64,000 nucleotides of DNA, taken from the NCBI GenBank assembly GCA_023898505.1, contig CP060226.1, forward strand, positions 868,001 through 932,000, written 5' to 3'. The position numbers and the translations under genes were made by a program. Numbering within the stretch: position 1 is the first letter of the stretch; every line of letters begins with the position of its first letter. This DNA is from Candidatus Peribacteria bacterium (lineage in GTDB: Bacteria; Patescibacteriota; Gracilibacteria; BD1-5; UBA6164). Positions 8,253 to 20,386 of this stretch are shown here, one piece after another. The notes under the pieces were generated by a model that saw only the letters and a list, made by a program, of their open reading frames with translations, was not told the origin of the DNA and made no database searches.

Positions 8253-9554
8253 CTATTTTTCTACTACCTCTCCACTTCCACTAGCTTCACTTGAAAACAC
8301 CTCTACAACACGCTCTAGATTTCCAACCTCTATAAATTTACCGAGTACCTCTTTCGCTACTTCTAGTTGCCTATCATACTGTGCATCATAATCTTCTTTT
8401 TCAAAGTGTACGACAACATCGGGAGATATCCCTTCATGGTCGATATTTTTATCGTCAGGCGTAAACCACTTTGCAATCGTAAGTTTGAGGAGACTTCCAT
8501 CGCTCAGATCAAATGGTTGTTGCACTGATCCCTTTCCATACGACTGTTCTCCAACAATAATCGCCTTGTCATGGTCTCTGAGGGCTCACGCCGTGATTTC
8601 CGAAGCGGAAGCTGAGTTTCCGTTAATGAGCACCACGATCTTTTGACCATATATATCGCCAAAGTTTACACTTTCATAACGAATATTTTTAAAGATATTT
8701 TTATACTTTGTAGTAACAATACGTTCTCCCGCAGGAAGGAAGTTACTCACTATCTGAACGGCACTATTGAGATACCCCCCACCATTATCACGAAGGTCGA
8801 TAATAATTCCCTGTTTGTCTTTCATTTTTTCGAGTTCATTTGAAAATTCACTACTCGTCGTCGTCCCAAACATATTGATCGCGATATATCCAATAGTATC
8901 GTCGATATCTTTACTATCCACCGATGGGATATTGATCTTTTCACGAACCACATCTATTTCCAAAAAGTCGGTTTCTCCCGCTCTTAGTATCTTGAGCCTT
9001 GCAGTACTTCCAGCAGGTCATTTAATTTTTTCTACCGCATCATAGAGATCCAGATCTTCGAGCTTTTCTCCTCCCGCCTCCAGGACGATATCTCCAGGAA
9101 GTACGCCATACTTTTTCGCAGGAGACCCTTTGAGAACTCGTTCTATTTTTACTCCGATAGAAACCTTTTCTACGATTGCTCCTATCCCCTCAAAATCTCC
9201 TTCAAGTACTTCTTCAAATTTCTTTTTTTGTACGGGAGTCATATATTCTGAGTGTTTATCCTTGAGCGAATCAACCATCCCAGAGATCATACCGCGAACT
9301 AAATCTTTTTTCTCTACATCCGTCGCATCATAGTATTCTTCTCGTACGATACTATAAGCCTCCCAAAATGGTGTAAGATCCAGGTCATTTTCTGGAGCTA
9401 GTACGGCATCTAAAAAGACATCTTGTTTTTCTTTTAACAAATCAAAATCTCTATTTTCCTGTACATACAGCGAAAAAATATAACCCGTAAAGAAACTTGT
9501 GAAAAAGATGATGAAAATGAGTAAAATATTTGTGTATTTTTCGTATGACCTCAT
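8253..9554 (-). CDS. ctpA: C-terminal processing peptidase, S41 family (CtpA/Prc type)
   Basis: 433 residues, membrane-anchored serine protease that cuts C-termini of envelope proteins. Residues 9-30 form a signal anchor. A PDZ domain follows (about 110-185: FEGIGAIV, GSPAKKYGVLPGDIV), then the S41 domain with IIIDLRDNGGGYL, the catalytic Ser in GNSASASEITA-G-AL, and the Lys in SYGKGSVQ. UGA glycines are at 9018-9020 and 8586-8588; the latter is the conserved Gly of the SAS..EI.AGAL motif. ATG 9554. It is transcribed away from the unknown gene cluster at 9.9 kb; the 303-bp gap between them is AT-rich. Confidence 0.93.
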
Positions 9555-9857
9555 AAAAATATCGAGTTTTAAAAAGTAGTTCTAAACACGTGGGACTATA
9601 AGGTTTTCGAAGAAAAAGACAAGTCAATAGATTTTTTCATCTCTTGTGAAATACTTTTTAACTTCCTTATCTTGGCTTTAGTTTAGGAAGTAAAAAAGAG
9701 TTTTTAAGAAAAATGTGAAAAATATACAAAAAATATCCCTTAAAATTCAACTTTTTACATTTTAACATAAAGAACTACTAAGAATACTATATAGATATTT
9801 GATTATAACGTATATATATGATACGATAATGTAAATATCTTTCTCTAATACATATCT
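9555..9857. other. Divergent spacer between ctpA and the unknown gene cluster
   Basis: About 300 bp of AT-rich DNA with no gene; it should hold both divergent promoters. A weak candidate for the rightward genes is TTGATT (9799-9804) with TACGAT at 17 bp spacing (9822-9827); this match is poor. Confidence 0.4.
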
Positions 9858-10169
9858 ATGATCTTTGATTTTTTAAAAAAACAAAAAGACATCCGTAAAA
9901 AAAAGAGGCTCATTGAAACCATGATACTTTCTTTAAACATCTCTGATGACCATAAATTTCTCTATCTTGAAGCAATTAAAGTACTTGATAAAGAAGGATT
10001 AGAAGAATTATTTGTCGCAATTACAGCATTTACAGAAAAAGTCGAACTTAAACAGCTTGAAGACATAAAAAAAGAAAACTTTTCTAGTATTGCTGGTATG
10101 AAGAAAAAAGAAGCTATCGAAAAACAAAAAGAGCTCAATGCTTTTTCCTTTTTAATTAATAATTTGTAA
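9858..10169 (+). CDS. Hypothetical cytosolic helical protein
   Basis: 103 residues, start ATG 9858, strongly charged (Lys/Glu) with predicted helices and no membrane segment. It begins MIFDFLKKQKDIRKKKR. No family recognised and no UGA inside. It is the first of four genes in the same direction (9858-13051) with gaps of only 2-16 bp, so an operon is likely. Confidence 0.6.
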   Translation: MIFDFLKKQKDIRKKKRLIETMILSLNISDDHKFLYLEAIKVLDKEGLEELFVAITAFTEKVELKQLEDIKKENFSSIAGMKKKEAIEKQKELNAFSFLINNL

Positions 10170-10171
10170 GT

Positions 10172-10399
10172 ATGAGTATTAATTGAGTACATGAGACTTC
10201 TATACCATCTCCTGAATTAAACTTAGATGCTTTAGCTAAAAAAGATATTTGAGCAGAAGTAGAAAGATTACAAAATATGTGTAGGTGAATAGATGTGAAT
10301 ACTACAACAAATTTATGTGGAGTATTAAATACAGTTATTGGATGAAGGGTTGATAATTTTTCTGAAGCTATAGAGCAATTAGAAAAAGTAAATACTTAA
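10172..10399 (+). CDS. Small hypothetical protein, visible only under UGA = Gly
   Basis: 75 residues from ATG 10172 to TAA 10397-10399, with four in-frame UGA codons (MSIN-G-VHETS, KKDI-G-AEV, MCR-G-ID, VIG-G-RV). It starts 2 bases after the previous stop and ends 16 bases before the next gene. Predicted soluble and helical, with two cysteines. No family recognised. Support comes from perfect packing within the operon and the absence of UAA/UAG. Confidence 0.6.
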
Positions 10400-10415
10400 T
10401 TCTTAAATATTTCCC

Positions 10416-11807
10416 GTGCCAAAATTTAAACTTGCCGTTTCTAAAGGACAAAAGAAATATTCGATTGTCGTAAACGCAGAACATGAACAGGAAGCAAGAG
10501 AAAAAGTACACAACGAAGGGTACTCGATTTTGGGTGTGGAGTTGTTTGAAGGAAAAGAATTACAGGGAAAAAAGTTTTATTTTGAAGTAGAATCAGGAGG
10601 AAAAGAAAAAACAGGAAGTATTATCGGAGATGATATCTTTAAAATCTATCTTAAACTCAAATTAGGACTTGGGTATACCGTAAAGCTCTTGTATGTAGAA
10701 GAAGACAAAGATTTACCGCAAGACCAAAAACAAAAAATCGTTCAAGATTTAGAAAAACAGTTTGTTTTGTATGAACAACGTCAAAAAAAGAAAACAAAAG
10801 AAACGAAAGACGATACACAAAAGTGAGAAAAAAAAGACGAACAGTTTTATCTTCAAAAAGAATTAGAAGAAAGTTATAGACTTATTGATCTTGTACTTTT
10901 TAAGCTTAAAAATCTCCTTGATGATACTACTGGGGAACCAATTAATCCAGAACAAAAAGAAAAACTAAAAAATATTTTCAATGCGATTATTAAAGTAAAG
11001 AAGACCACAAATATCTCAAAGTTAAAACAAATAGGGGAGCTTGCTCTTTTAAAAGTTGGAAGTATAGAGCTACAATACCTAGAAAAAACAAAAAGTGAGG
11101 AAACTCGCAAACTTTTAAAGGATACCAATAAGCTCCTAAAACAAATAGGTTCTCATAAACAGTTTGTCGAAAAAGATAGAGATATTGGGTATATATTACG
11201 TGGATATTTTCAAGGATTTTCAGATTTCTTTACAAAAATCAAACAACTCAAAGAATCAGCAAAGATTAAAAAACAAGAAATTGACAAAGACTCGTATTCG
11301 TATCTAAAAACAGTCCTACTTTTACAAAAGTATGAAGAGCGTCTCAAGAAAAATAATATGGAACTATTACGAGGATTTTTTTACTTTATTTTTCCTTTTG
11401 GAAGTTTTGCTGATAAAGGAGACCATATCAAAATCAAGCGTCGTGTAATCGGACAAAATATTTCTCTATTAAAGGCAAAAAAATCAGGAAGGGTATTTTC
11501 TTATACACAAATTACAAAAGGGTATGTCTATGTTGTAGAGGCACTTATTCGTTCATTGAGCGCTGTAAAAGAATATATTTTTCTTATATTTCTTTTTTAT
11601 GGAGTATTTTTTACACTCTATCTCAACGCTCGTTATTACAATATGGTGGAAAGTATCGGAATAGGATTTAATTACTCTGGTCTCTTTTATGCTATTATTT
11701 CAGTATTTATATTTCTTGGGATATACCTCTCTCGAGGGTTTCTTTCTCTTCTCGTAAATATTGTATTTTTATCTTTTATTGTTATATTTTGAATCGTTAA
11801 CTTCTAG
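10416..11807 (+). CDS. Hypothetical protein with helical cytosolic domain and C-terminal membrane segments
   Basis: 463 residues, ATG 10416 to TAG 11805-11807, joined across UGA at 10824-10826 and 11790-11792. Residues 1-50 (VVNAEHEQEAREKVHNEGYSI) recall the small N-terminal repeat seen in some secretion and membrane proteins. The middle 130-330 is long, charged and probably coiled coil. The C-terminus has three hydrophobic segments (EYIFLIFLFYGVFFTLYL; GLFYAIISVFIFLGIYL; LLVNIVFLSFIVIF). No family recognised. It is followed 11 bp later by a polytopic membrane protein that may be its partner. Confidence 0.65.
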
Positions 11808-11818
11808 ATTCAAAATAC

Positions 11819-13051
11819 ATGCGATATCTTCTGAGTATCATTTCATTTTTCTTTTCTGGTATTTTTTATCTGTTTATCGATGTATTTTGACATCCTTCTC
11901 TTTTTTCTAGGTTCTCTTTGGGGATATCTCTAGAATCACTTTTTTTTGCTCTTTTTTGAGTATTTTCATTGTTTTATTTTGTGAAGTATTCATGAGGGGA
12001 AAAAGAGTATGATAGAACTTCTGAACTTTCCTTGAAAACCTACTATATACATGGGAGAGATTTTTTCCGTAATTATATGTATTATATTGGTTTTCTTTTA
12101 TTTTACGCCTCTGTATATATTCTTCTTGCAAGTAAAAATATTTTCTCCTTTTCTGTTTTTATTTTAATGGTCAACTCCATTATTGGGGTATGATTTTTTA
12201 TTTCTCACAGGTTCTTTATATTCCGAGATTTTATCAAGATAAATACGATTCTATTTTCTGTATATTATTTATTATATTTTTTGTTTTATCTCTTTTCTCC
12301 CGGAGCCTTTTTCTCTCCTATTGATACTATCAATAGTGTGCTTCTGTTCTTTTTCTTCCTTATCCATATGTATGAAGATAAGGTAATTCACAAGAGAGAT
12401 ATGGTTGATGTCACCCTCGTTGGGTACTTTTTTGTCTATGCGTTCTTTTTTCTGAGCGTTTATACTTCTTCCCTTTTTTTATCCCTCCCTATGACTTTTG
12501 GGGTGGTGAGTTTTTGACTCCATCTTTTGTTATTTTACCTTCTTCCAAAAATTCCTATGTTTGTCGGGGGGAAAATACTCTTTCGATATCTAGGGCTTTT
12601 AGCTTCATATATTGCTTTTATATCATTTGGCTATATTCTCTGGATATTTTGAGTTTCACTTATTCCTGTCCTCATTATCTTGTATCTGAGTCTCTTAAAT
12701 ATATATATCCACTATAAGTACGAAAACTATATTTCTCTTTTTCTTGGAGTGCTTGGATGTTCCTATGTATATTTTTTCTTTTTACTTGGTTTCTTTACTA
12801 TTTCTCTGGAGTCATTTTTGATATATGGATTTTCTTTTGCTACGTTTTTGGTCCTCATGACATATATATATCATTCTCCTCATAGTTCTACAGACACCTA
12901 TGTACTTCATTTTTTCTCGTACTTAGTAAATATTTTTACTATGACCTATTATTTTTGGATAACTCAATTTGAATTATTTACGTTTTGAGCTATTCTCTTG
13001 TTTAACTCGTTGTACGTTTTTTTTAGCTATTATAAGCTCAAAAATTTATAA
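11819..13051 (+). CDS. Polytopic membrane protein of unknown function
   Basis: 410 residues, ATG 11819 to TAA 13049-13051, with about six in-frame UGA glycines. Roughly ten or more hydrophobic segments rich in Phe, Leu, Ile and Tyr cover nearly the whole protein; loops are short and few residues are charged. Standard-code reading breaks it into several pieces in one frame. There is no recognised motif; a transporter or a polysaccharide-polymerase type protein are both possible. It ends 16 bp before pepN. Confidence 0.65.
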
Positions 13052-13067
13052 ATAATTCTCGATACCT

Positions 13068-15641
13068 ATGAAGCAAGTAGTATATCTTCAGGACTACAAG
13101 GTGCCAATTTTTTCTGTTGAGTCTCTCTTTTTGGACATAGATCTTTACGAAGATCATACGATCGTTCAGAGTGAAGCAGTATATTTTAAAAACCCAGAAT
13201 CTACAGAAGTACCAACGTTAGAAATCTTTTGAGAAGAGCAGAAACTTCTTTCTTTGGAGCTTGATGGAAGAGTACTTACAAGAGAAGAGTATGAAATTGA
13301 GGGGGAGATTCTTCGTATCACAAATGCGCCAGAAAAATTTACCCTTAAAATAACCACAGAAATTCATCCAGAAAAAAACACGAGCTTGGAAGGACTCTAC
13401 GTTTCAGGAGGCAAATTTACCACACAGTGTGAATCTCAGGGGTTTAGAAAAATCACCTACTATGCGGATAGACCAGATGTGATGACGGTATTTACGACAA
13501 AGATTACTGCAGATAAGACAAAGTATCCGGTTCTTCTTTCAAATGGAAATAAAGAATCATCTTGAGAAGTAGACAATAATAGACACTTTGTTGTCTGGAA
13601 TGACCCCTTTAAAAAGCCTTCATACCTATTTGCTCTTGTTGCTGGAAATCTCCAGCATATCGAGGATAGCTTTACCACAATGTCTGGGAGAGACATAACT
13701 CTCAGGATATACACAGAGTCACACAACATTCATAAGTGTCACTTTGCGATGGAGTCTTTGAAAAAAGCGATGAAGTGGGATGAAGAAAAATTTGGAAGAG
13801 AGTATGATCTGGATCTATTCATGATTGTTGCGGTTGATGATTTTAATCATGGAGCGATGGAAAATAAGGGCCTCAATATCTTCAATTCTGAGGTAGTATT
13901 TGCAACTCCAGAAACGGCGACGGACAGTGACTATATCTATATCGAAAGAGTAGTAGCGCATGAGTATTTTCACAACTGGACAGGAGATAGGGTGACCTGT
14001 AGAGACTGGTTTCAACTCAGTTTAAAAGAAGGGCTTACAGTATATAGAGATCAAGAGTTTACCGCAGATATGCACTCAAGAGGCGTAAAGCGTATCGAAG
14101 ATGTTCGTCTGCTCCGAGATTATCAGTTTAAAGAAGATGCGAGCCCTATGGCGCATCCAGTACGTCCCCAAAGTTTTGAGGAGATTCGTAACTTTTATAC
14201 TGTAACGGTATATGAAAAAGGTGCAGAGGTAGTTCGTATGTATGAAACAATTCTGGGAAAAGAGGGATTTAGAAGGGGGATGGACCTTTATTTTGAAAGA
14301 CATGATGGACAGGCGGTGACCACAGAGGACTTTTTACAGTCGATGGCAGATGCAAATACTACTGATTTTTCTCAGTTTCAAAATTGGTATGATATTGCAG
14401 GGACTCCGAAAGTATCTGTCGAAAGTGCCTATGATCCAGATACAAAAGTATACTCTCTTTCTTTTGAACAAATTGCTCCAAAGATGACCCCAGATGCTGA
14501 GCCACTTATTATCCCCATACGATACGGTATTTTAGACAAAGATGGACAGGAGATAGACAGTGGAGTTATTTCTCTTACAACAAAAACAGAGACACACGAA
14601 TGGGAAGATATAGAAACGGAACCAATTCCGTCTCTCCTGAGATGATTTTCTGCTCCGGTGATCCTTGAGTATGATTATACTAAGGAACAGTTAGAGTTTT
14701 TGATGCGTTATGATTCAGATGATTTTAACCGTTTTGAAGCTGCACAAACATATGCACTCAATGAATTACTAGCCATTATACAGGGAAAACAAGAGGGGGT
14801 GAGTAAGTCGTTTGTTTCTGTGTTCGGAGTACTATTACAGGATGCGGCGCTTGATCCGTCTCTCAAAGCAGAGGCGATTACTCTTCCTTCCGAAGCATAT
14901 CTGAGTAGTAGTATTGGCGAAGAAATAGATCCAAATACTATCTATGTGGCTAGAAAAGGGATGATAGAACAGCTCGCGACAGCACATGAGACAGTATTTG
15001 AGGAGCTTTATCAGACATACCATGAACCAAAAGCAGAATATCGAGTTTTTAAAGATGATATTGCAAAGCGTAAACTTAAAAATACCTGTCTTCGTTATTT
15101 GAGTAGTACCTGTGGTCCTGAGCTCGCATATGCGCAATATCTTGGAGCAAATAATATGACCGACACCATGGCAGCCCTTTCTTGTCTTTCTCATATGAAT
15201 GCACCTCAAAGAAAACAGGCCCTTGATGATTTTTATGAAAAATGGAAGGACGATATGAATGTGATGAATAAGTGGTTTAAGCTTCAATCTTTATCTTCTC
15301 TCGACGATACCTTAGAGGTCATACAAGCATTGGAAACACACCTATTATTTGATATTACCAATCCAAATAAGGTACGTTCGTTGTACCATGCCTTTGCTGT
15401 TGGAAATCCAGTTATCTTTCACCGTGCCGATGGAGCAGGATATAACTTTGTCGCTGAAAGGGTGATTAAACTTGATACGATTAACTCTCAGGTAGCAGCT
15501 CGCTTAGCAAAATCATTAGTTGATTGGAAAAAACTAGAACCAGTTCGTTCTACAAAATTGAGGCAGGCTTTGGAGATGATCCAATCAACGAAAGGATTAT
15601 CTTCAGATACGCATGAGGTGGTATCTCGTGCACTTCGTTAA
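13068..15641 (+). CDS. pepN: Aminopeptidase N, M1 family
   Basis: 857 residues, cytosolic zinc aminopeptidase that degrades peptides. The ATG is at 13068. Exopeptidase motif GAMEN at residues 262-266, zinc motif HEYFH at 298-302 with the third ligand Glu 321 (in [17 protein letters not shown]). The domain order and length match the E. coli PepN subfamily. UGA glycines join the parts: IFGEEQ (near residue 55), KESSGEVDN (near 166) and LLRGFSAP (14643-14645). The catalytic domain itself uses only GGN. A peptide-scavenging enzyme suits an organism that takes amino acids from a host. Confidence 0.96.
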
Positions 15642-15652
15642 AATAGAACATT

Positions 15653-15883
15653 ATGATTTGTTGAGTGTATAAACATTACAGTGGTCGTTACTACCGTGTA
15701 CTCTGAACGGCACTTCATACAGAAACAAGTGAAACACTTGTTGTATATATTGCATTGTATCACACTCCGGAGCTAAAAGAATCATTTTTTGTTCGTCCGT
15801 ATGATATGTTTTTTTCAGATGTTGAGATTGATGGGAAGACACTTCCGAGATTTGAGCTTGTAAAAGATTCCCATGCTTGTTAA
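15653..15883 (+). CDS. DUF1653 domain protein
   Basis: 76 residues with UGA glycines at two places (MIC-G-VYKHYSGRYYRVL-G-TALH). It contains the DUF1653 pattern: YKHYSGRYYRVLG, ETLVVYIALYHTPE, FFVRPYDMFFSDVEIDGK, LPRFEL. Function of the family is not established. Its end overlaps the start of comF by 11 bases, indicating coupled translation. Under the standard code the gene would be invisible. Confidence 0.8.
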
Positions 15884-16571
15884 GATACTTCAAAGTATTC
15901 AAAATCTTTTTGCTCCCAAAAGATGTTATCGTTGCGGATTGTATGGCGATTTTTTATGCCAACATTGTGCCACAGATTTTGATGCGTTCCCATCGGTATG
16001 TTACCGTTGTAAAAGACCATCTCAAAATTTTAGGATTCATCCGGAGTGTTGAGATGGTTGTAGTTACGACGGGGTATATATCTGGTCATACTACCATTTT
16101 CCTCTTATTCAGAGACTTATAAAGGAGGGGAAGTATTATGGGAAAAAAGAGATATTTTCAGAGGTAGCTGGGTATATGAGCTGTGGAGTAGGGAGATATA
16201 TACACGAGGAAAAGAATATAGTTGTCATAAGTGTTCCTATGCATCCATTACGAAAGCTCAAAAGAGGCTATAATCATAGCCATATTCTAGCAAAGCATCT
16301 TTCAGAGATACTACAAATTCCTTATGAAGAAAAGTGTATTTTGAGAAAAAAGAATTCTTGACAACAGAGCAAGCTTTCACGTACCGAACGACAGATAAAT
16401 CTACAAGACACCTTTAAAATAAAGGAAAACAAGGGTGACAAGCTCGACAATACCACCTGTATTCTTGTCGATGATGTGGTTTCTACCGGATCTACATTTG
16501 AAGAGATTTCCAAACTCCTTAAACAGTCAGGTGCACGTAAGGTGCTCTGTGTTGCTATAGCATCGGATTAA
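15873..16571 (+). CDS. comF: ComF family phosphoribosyltransferase-like protein
   Basis: 232 residues from ATG 15873 to TAA 16569-16571. An N-terminal zinc ribbon (CYRCG, CQHCA, CYRCK, with a UGA glycine in the following ECGDGCSY) precedes a type I PRTase domain: VPMHPLRKLKRGYNHSHILA and the PRPP-binding motif CILVDDVVSTGSTFEE. ComF proteins help bring transforming DNA into the cytosol in naturally competent bacteria. A second UGA falls in KKNSGQQSKLSR, the expected 'K..tk.Q..l.r..R' region. With the pilus genes at 25-29.6 kb this suggests a DNA-uptake capacity (inference). Confidence 0.9.
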
Positions 16572-16653
16572 TATAAAACACGAAGAAATTCCTTGAATAT
16601 AATTTATTTTGAGTACAATAACTCCTTGAGTTTTTATAGATTTTTACAACACT

Positions 16654-19500
16654 ATGTCAGAATTTTTAGAGGTATATGGAGCCAAGACACACAATTTGAA
16701 AAATGTCAGTGTTAAAATTCCAAAAAATAAAATGACCGTTATTACTGGTCTTTCAGGCTCAGGGAAGTCTTCTCTTGCTTTTAATACGATTTATTCAGTC
16801 GGTCAGCAGAAATACTTAGAAAGCCTTTCAAGCTATGCTCGTATGTTTGTTTGAGGTGTTGGTGAAGAGGCGGAGGTAGATGAAATCATAGGACTTTCCC
16901 CTACGATTAGTATTGACCAGAAAACCACATCAAAAAATCCACGCTCTACTGTGGGGACGATTACGGAGATTTATGATTATTATAAGCTTTTATTTCTAAA
17001 CATTGGTGAAAGAAGTTGTATTCATTGTGGGAGTAGGGTAAGAAAAGATTCTCTCACTTCCATGATAGACTGGATATCTCGTTATGCTGAGGGGACGAGG
17101 TTTATGGTGCGAGCAAACTATGAAAAAAAGAAGGGATTTCATGACTTTTCTGAAATTAAAAAAGAACTTTTAGATTTAGGATTCATTCGATTCTCATTTT
17201 TTACAAACGATGACGAAATCTGCACCATCAATGATACTATTGAAGTTTCAAATATACCAGGAATTCATATCATTGTTGATAGGCTGGTTGTACAGGACTT
17301 TCAGGACCCCGAAGATTCTGCCACGAAGAGACTAAAAGATAGTATTGAATTGGCGCTCAAAGTATGACAGGGAAAGATATCGATAGTGGTCTTTACAGAC
17401 ACCGGATGAGAGATAGAATCTTTTTCTAGTAAATTTGCCTGTTCTCAGTGTGGACATGTTCCTGAAGAGCTGAGTATCTCAAGCTTTTCTTTCAATGCGC
17501 ATGCTGGAGCATGTCCTGAGTGTCATGGTCTAGGAGTTAAAAAGGTCTTTTTAGAAGAACGAGTTATCAATGATCATCTCACTTTAGCTGAGGGTGCGGT
17601 TATTGCTCCATGATTTTGAGGAAACTATTTTTTTGAGCTTTTATCGCAAGTATCTTCCTTGTATGATATTCGACTCAATATTCCATATAGAGAACTTTCA
17701 ACAAGAGAGAAAGAAGTGATTTTATATGGAACAGGAGATGACATGTACACGGTACGTTATGAAAACGAACAGGGAGTAAAAAATACCTATACTTCAAGAT
17801 TTGAGGGGGTGATTCACACCCTTACTCGTAGGTATTTTGATGGGGGGGCAGACAAATGACACTATGATCCTTTTATTGTTGACATGGACTGTCCACAATG
17901 TAATGGAAAAAGATTGCAAGCAGAAAGCCTGAGCGTTCGTATTTTAGGAAAAGATATTGGAGACCTCTCCGATATGACTGCAGAAGCAGCACTTTCTTTT
18001 CTAAAAAGTCTTCCATTGAGCTCTGGTCAAGCAAAACTGGTAGCAAAGGTGATGAAAAATGCTTGCGAAAGGCTTGAATTTTTGGCAGGAGTTGGTTTAA
18101 ATTATATTACCATTTCTCGTAAATCTGGGACGCTATCTTGATGAGAGGCCCAAAGAATTCGTCTTGCTACACAAATCGGGACAAAACTTGAGGGAATTAT
18201 TTATGTTCTTGATGAACCATCCATCGGACTACACCCTCGTGATAACGATATGCTTATCGAAAATTTAAAAAAATTGAGAGATATTGGAAATACTTTGATT
18301 ATTGTCGAACATGACGAAGATATTATGAGAAGTTGTGATTATATTATTGATGTCGGTCCAGGAGCTGGAATCCACGGAGGGTCTATTATTGCTGAAGGGA
18401 CGTTAGACGAAATTATCGCGCATGATACTTCTGTTACAGGACCGTACTTATCATATAAAAAGCAGGTCCATATATCTCGAAAACCACGTAAGCAAGAAAA
18501 GTTTTTACAGATATTTGGAGCATCTCAAAATAACCTCAAAGATATAGATGTGTCTATTCCTCTGTCTAACTTTGTCGTAGTTACTGGGGTTTCAGGAAGT
18601 GGGAAATCAAGTTTAGTAAACGATATACTAGCAAATTATCTTGCAAATACTTTAAATGGTGCAAATAGACAGGTGGGAAAAGTGAAAGAAATTAGAGGTA
18701 TAGAACTCTTGGATAAGGTCGTGATTATTGATCAATCTCCTATCTGAAAGACTCCACGTAGTAATCCAGCGACATACACGGGGGTATTTACACCAATTCG
18801 TGAAATATTTTCTATGACAGAAGAGGCAAATATCAGAGGATACGGTCCAGGAAGGTTTAGTTTTAATACGAAGGATGGAAGGTGTAATAGCTGTGATGGT
18901 GATGGTATGAAAAAAATAGAAATGCACTTTCTTCCCCCGGTATATGTAGAGTGTGAAGACTGTAAATGAAAACGTTATAATTTTGAAACCTTAGAGGTAA
19001 AGTATCGAGGGAAAACTATATTTGATGTCTTGGAGATGACCGTAGATGAGGCAATGTCTTTTTTTGCTAACCATCCAAAGGTCACAAAAATCCTTTCAAC
19101 CCTAGAAAAAGTTGGACTTGGATATATTAAACTTTGACAGTCGAGCACAACACTTTCTTGATGAGAGGCGCAGCGTGTAAAATTGGCAACGGAACTTTCA
19201 AAGAGATCGACGACAAAGACGTTTTATATTCTCGACGAGCCGACAACCGGGCTACACTTTCAAGACGTAGATAGATTGATGACGGTACTTCATTCGCTTG
19301 TAAATAAGGGAAACTCTGTACTGGTGATTGAACACAATATGGATGTTATTATGAATGCCGATTATATTATCGATATTGGACCAGAATGAGGAGATGCTGG
19401 AGGAAGGATGCTGGTAAGTGGGACCAGGGAAGAAGTACAACAATGTAAGAAGAGCTATACAGCAAAAGCGATACTTCGTTATCTAGGGTCAGTATGTTAG
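16654..19500 (+). CDS. uvrA: Excinuclease ABC subunit A
   Basis: 948 residues, DNA-damage sensor ATPase of nucleotide excision repair. Two ABC ATPase halves: Walker [13 protein letters not shown] and [13 protein letters not shown]; zinc modules CIHCG, CSQCG/CPECHG and [17 protein letters not shown]. Both ABC signature motifs LSGGE are written with two adjacent UGA codons (18139-18144 in [13 protein letters not shown] and 19159-19164 in [13 protein letters not shown]), the clearest proof in the window that UGA means glycine. About fourteen UGAs in total. The stop overlaps the murB start by 7 bases (19494-19500). Confidence 0.98.
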
Positions 19501-20384
19501 ACAAATTACGACAACATGTCGATATCTCAGAATTTTCAAATTTTCGAACCCCTTCTATGGCAAGGTATTTCTTCGAGTTTCAGGATATTTCTGAGCTATG
19601 ACAACTACAAGAAATACTCCATTATTGTTATATCAAGGAGATTCCATACTTGATTATTGGCGGAGGAACTAATATGCTCTTTGCGTTTGATGAATACCCT
19701 GGAGTGGTGATTATAAATAGGTATAAGGGCTGGAGCTATGATGATGCTACAAGTCTTTTAGAAGCATCAAGTGCAGAAAATATTTCTGATATTGCAACTA
19801 TTTTAGAGCGAGAAGATGATCAGTACTTGTGGCACCGTTTTATTGGTCTTCCTGGGACTATATGAGGGGCAGTGTACGGAAATGCTGGGTGTTTTGGTCT
19901 TGAAACAGAAAACAATTTTGTCTCTGCTGAGGTGATATATATTCCTGCTAGGGAGACACGAATCCTTCAAAAACAAGACATGGACTTTTCCTACCGTAGT
20001 TCTCTTCTTAAAGAACATCCAGGAGAGTACTTTCTTTTAAGGGTAACCTTTGACTTGTCACAAAAGATAGAAAAATATGCCAGCGATATTGATAATATTT
20101 ATTTTCGAGAACATAAACAACCTAAAGGAAATACCTGTGGGAGCTTCTTTAAAAATCCTTCAAGAGAACAATCAGCGGGATATTTGATAGAACAGGTGTG
20201 ATTGAAGGGGGTAAAACTATGAGGGGCATTTTTTAGTGAAAAACATGCAAATTTTCTTATGAGTGATGGGAGCGCTACATATGAGGACTTACTGCAGCTC
20301 ATAGAAGAAGCCCAGCACAGAGTACAAGAAACGTTTTCTGTTTCATTAGTTCCAGAGGTTCGTATTATTTCTTTTCCCCATTAG
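19494..20384 (+). CDS. murB: UDP-N-acetylenolpyruvoylglucosamine reductase
   Basis: 296-residue FAD enzyme making UDP-MurNAc for peptidoglycan. Motifs: LIIGGGTNML (FAD binding), RFIGLPGTI-G-GAVYGNAGCFG with UGA at 19863-19865 in the conserved GG pair, FSYRSSLLKE (catalytic Arg/Tyr region), GNTCGSFFKNP (catalytic Ser) and the C-terminal LIEQVGLKG / GAFFSEKHANFL. The gene starts inside the end of uvrA and ends 2 bp before the next gene, so these three form one operon. Presence of murB with the WecA-like transferase indicates own wall synthesis. Confidence 0.96.
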
Positions 20385-20386
20385 CT

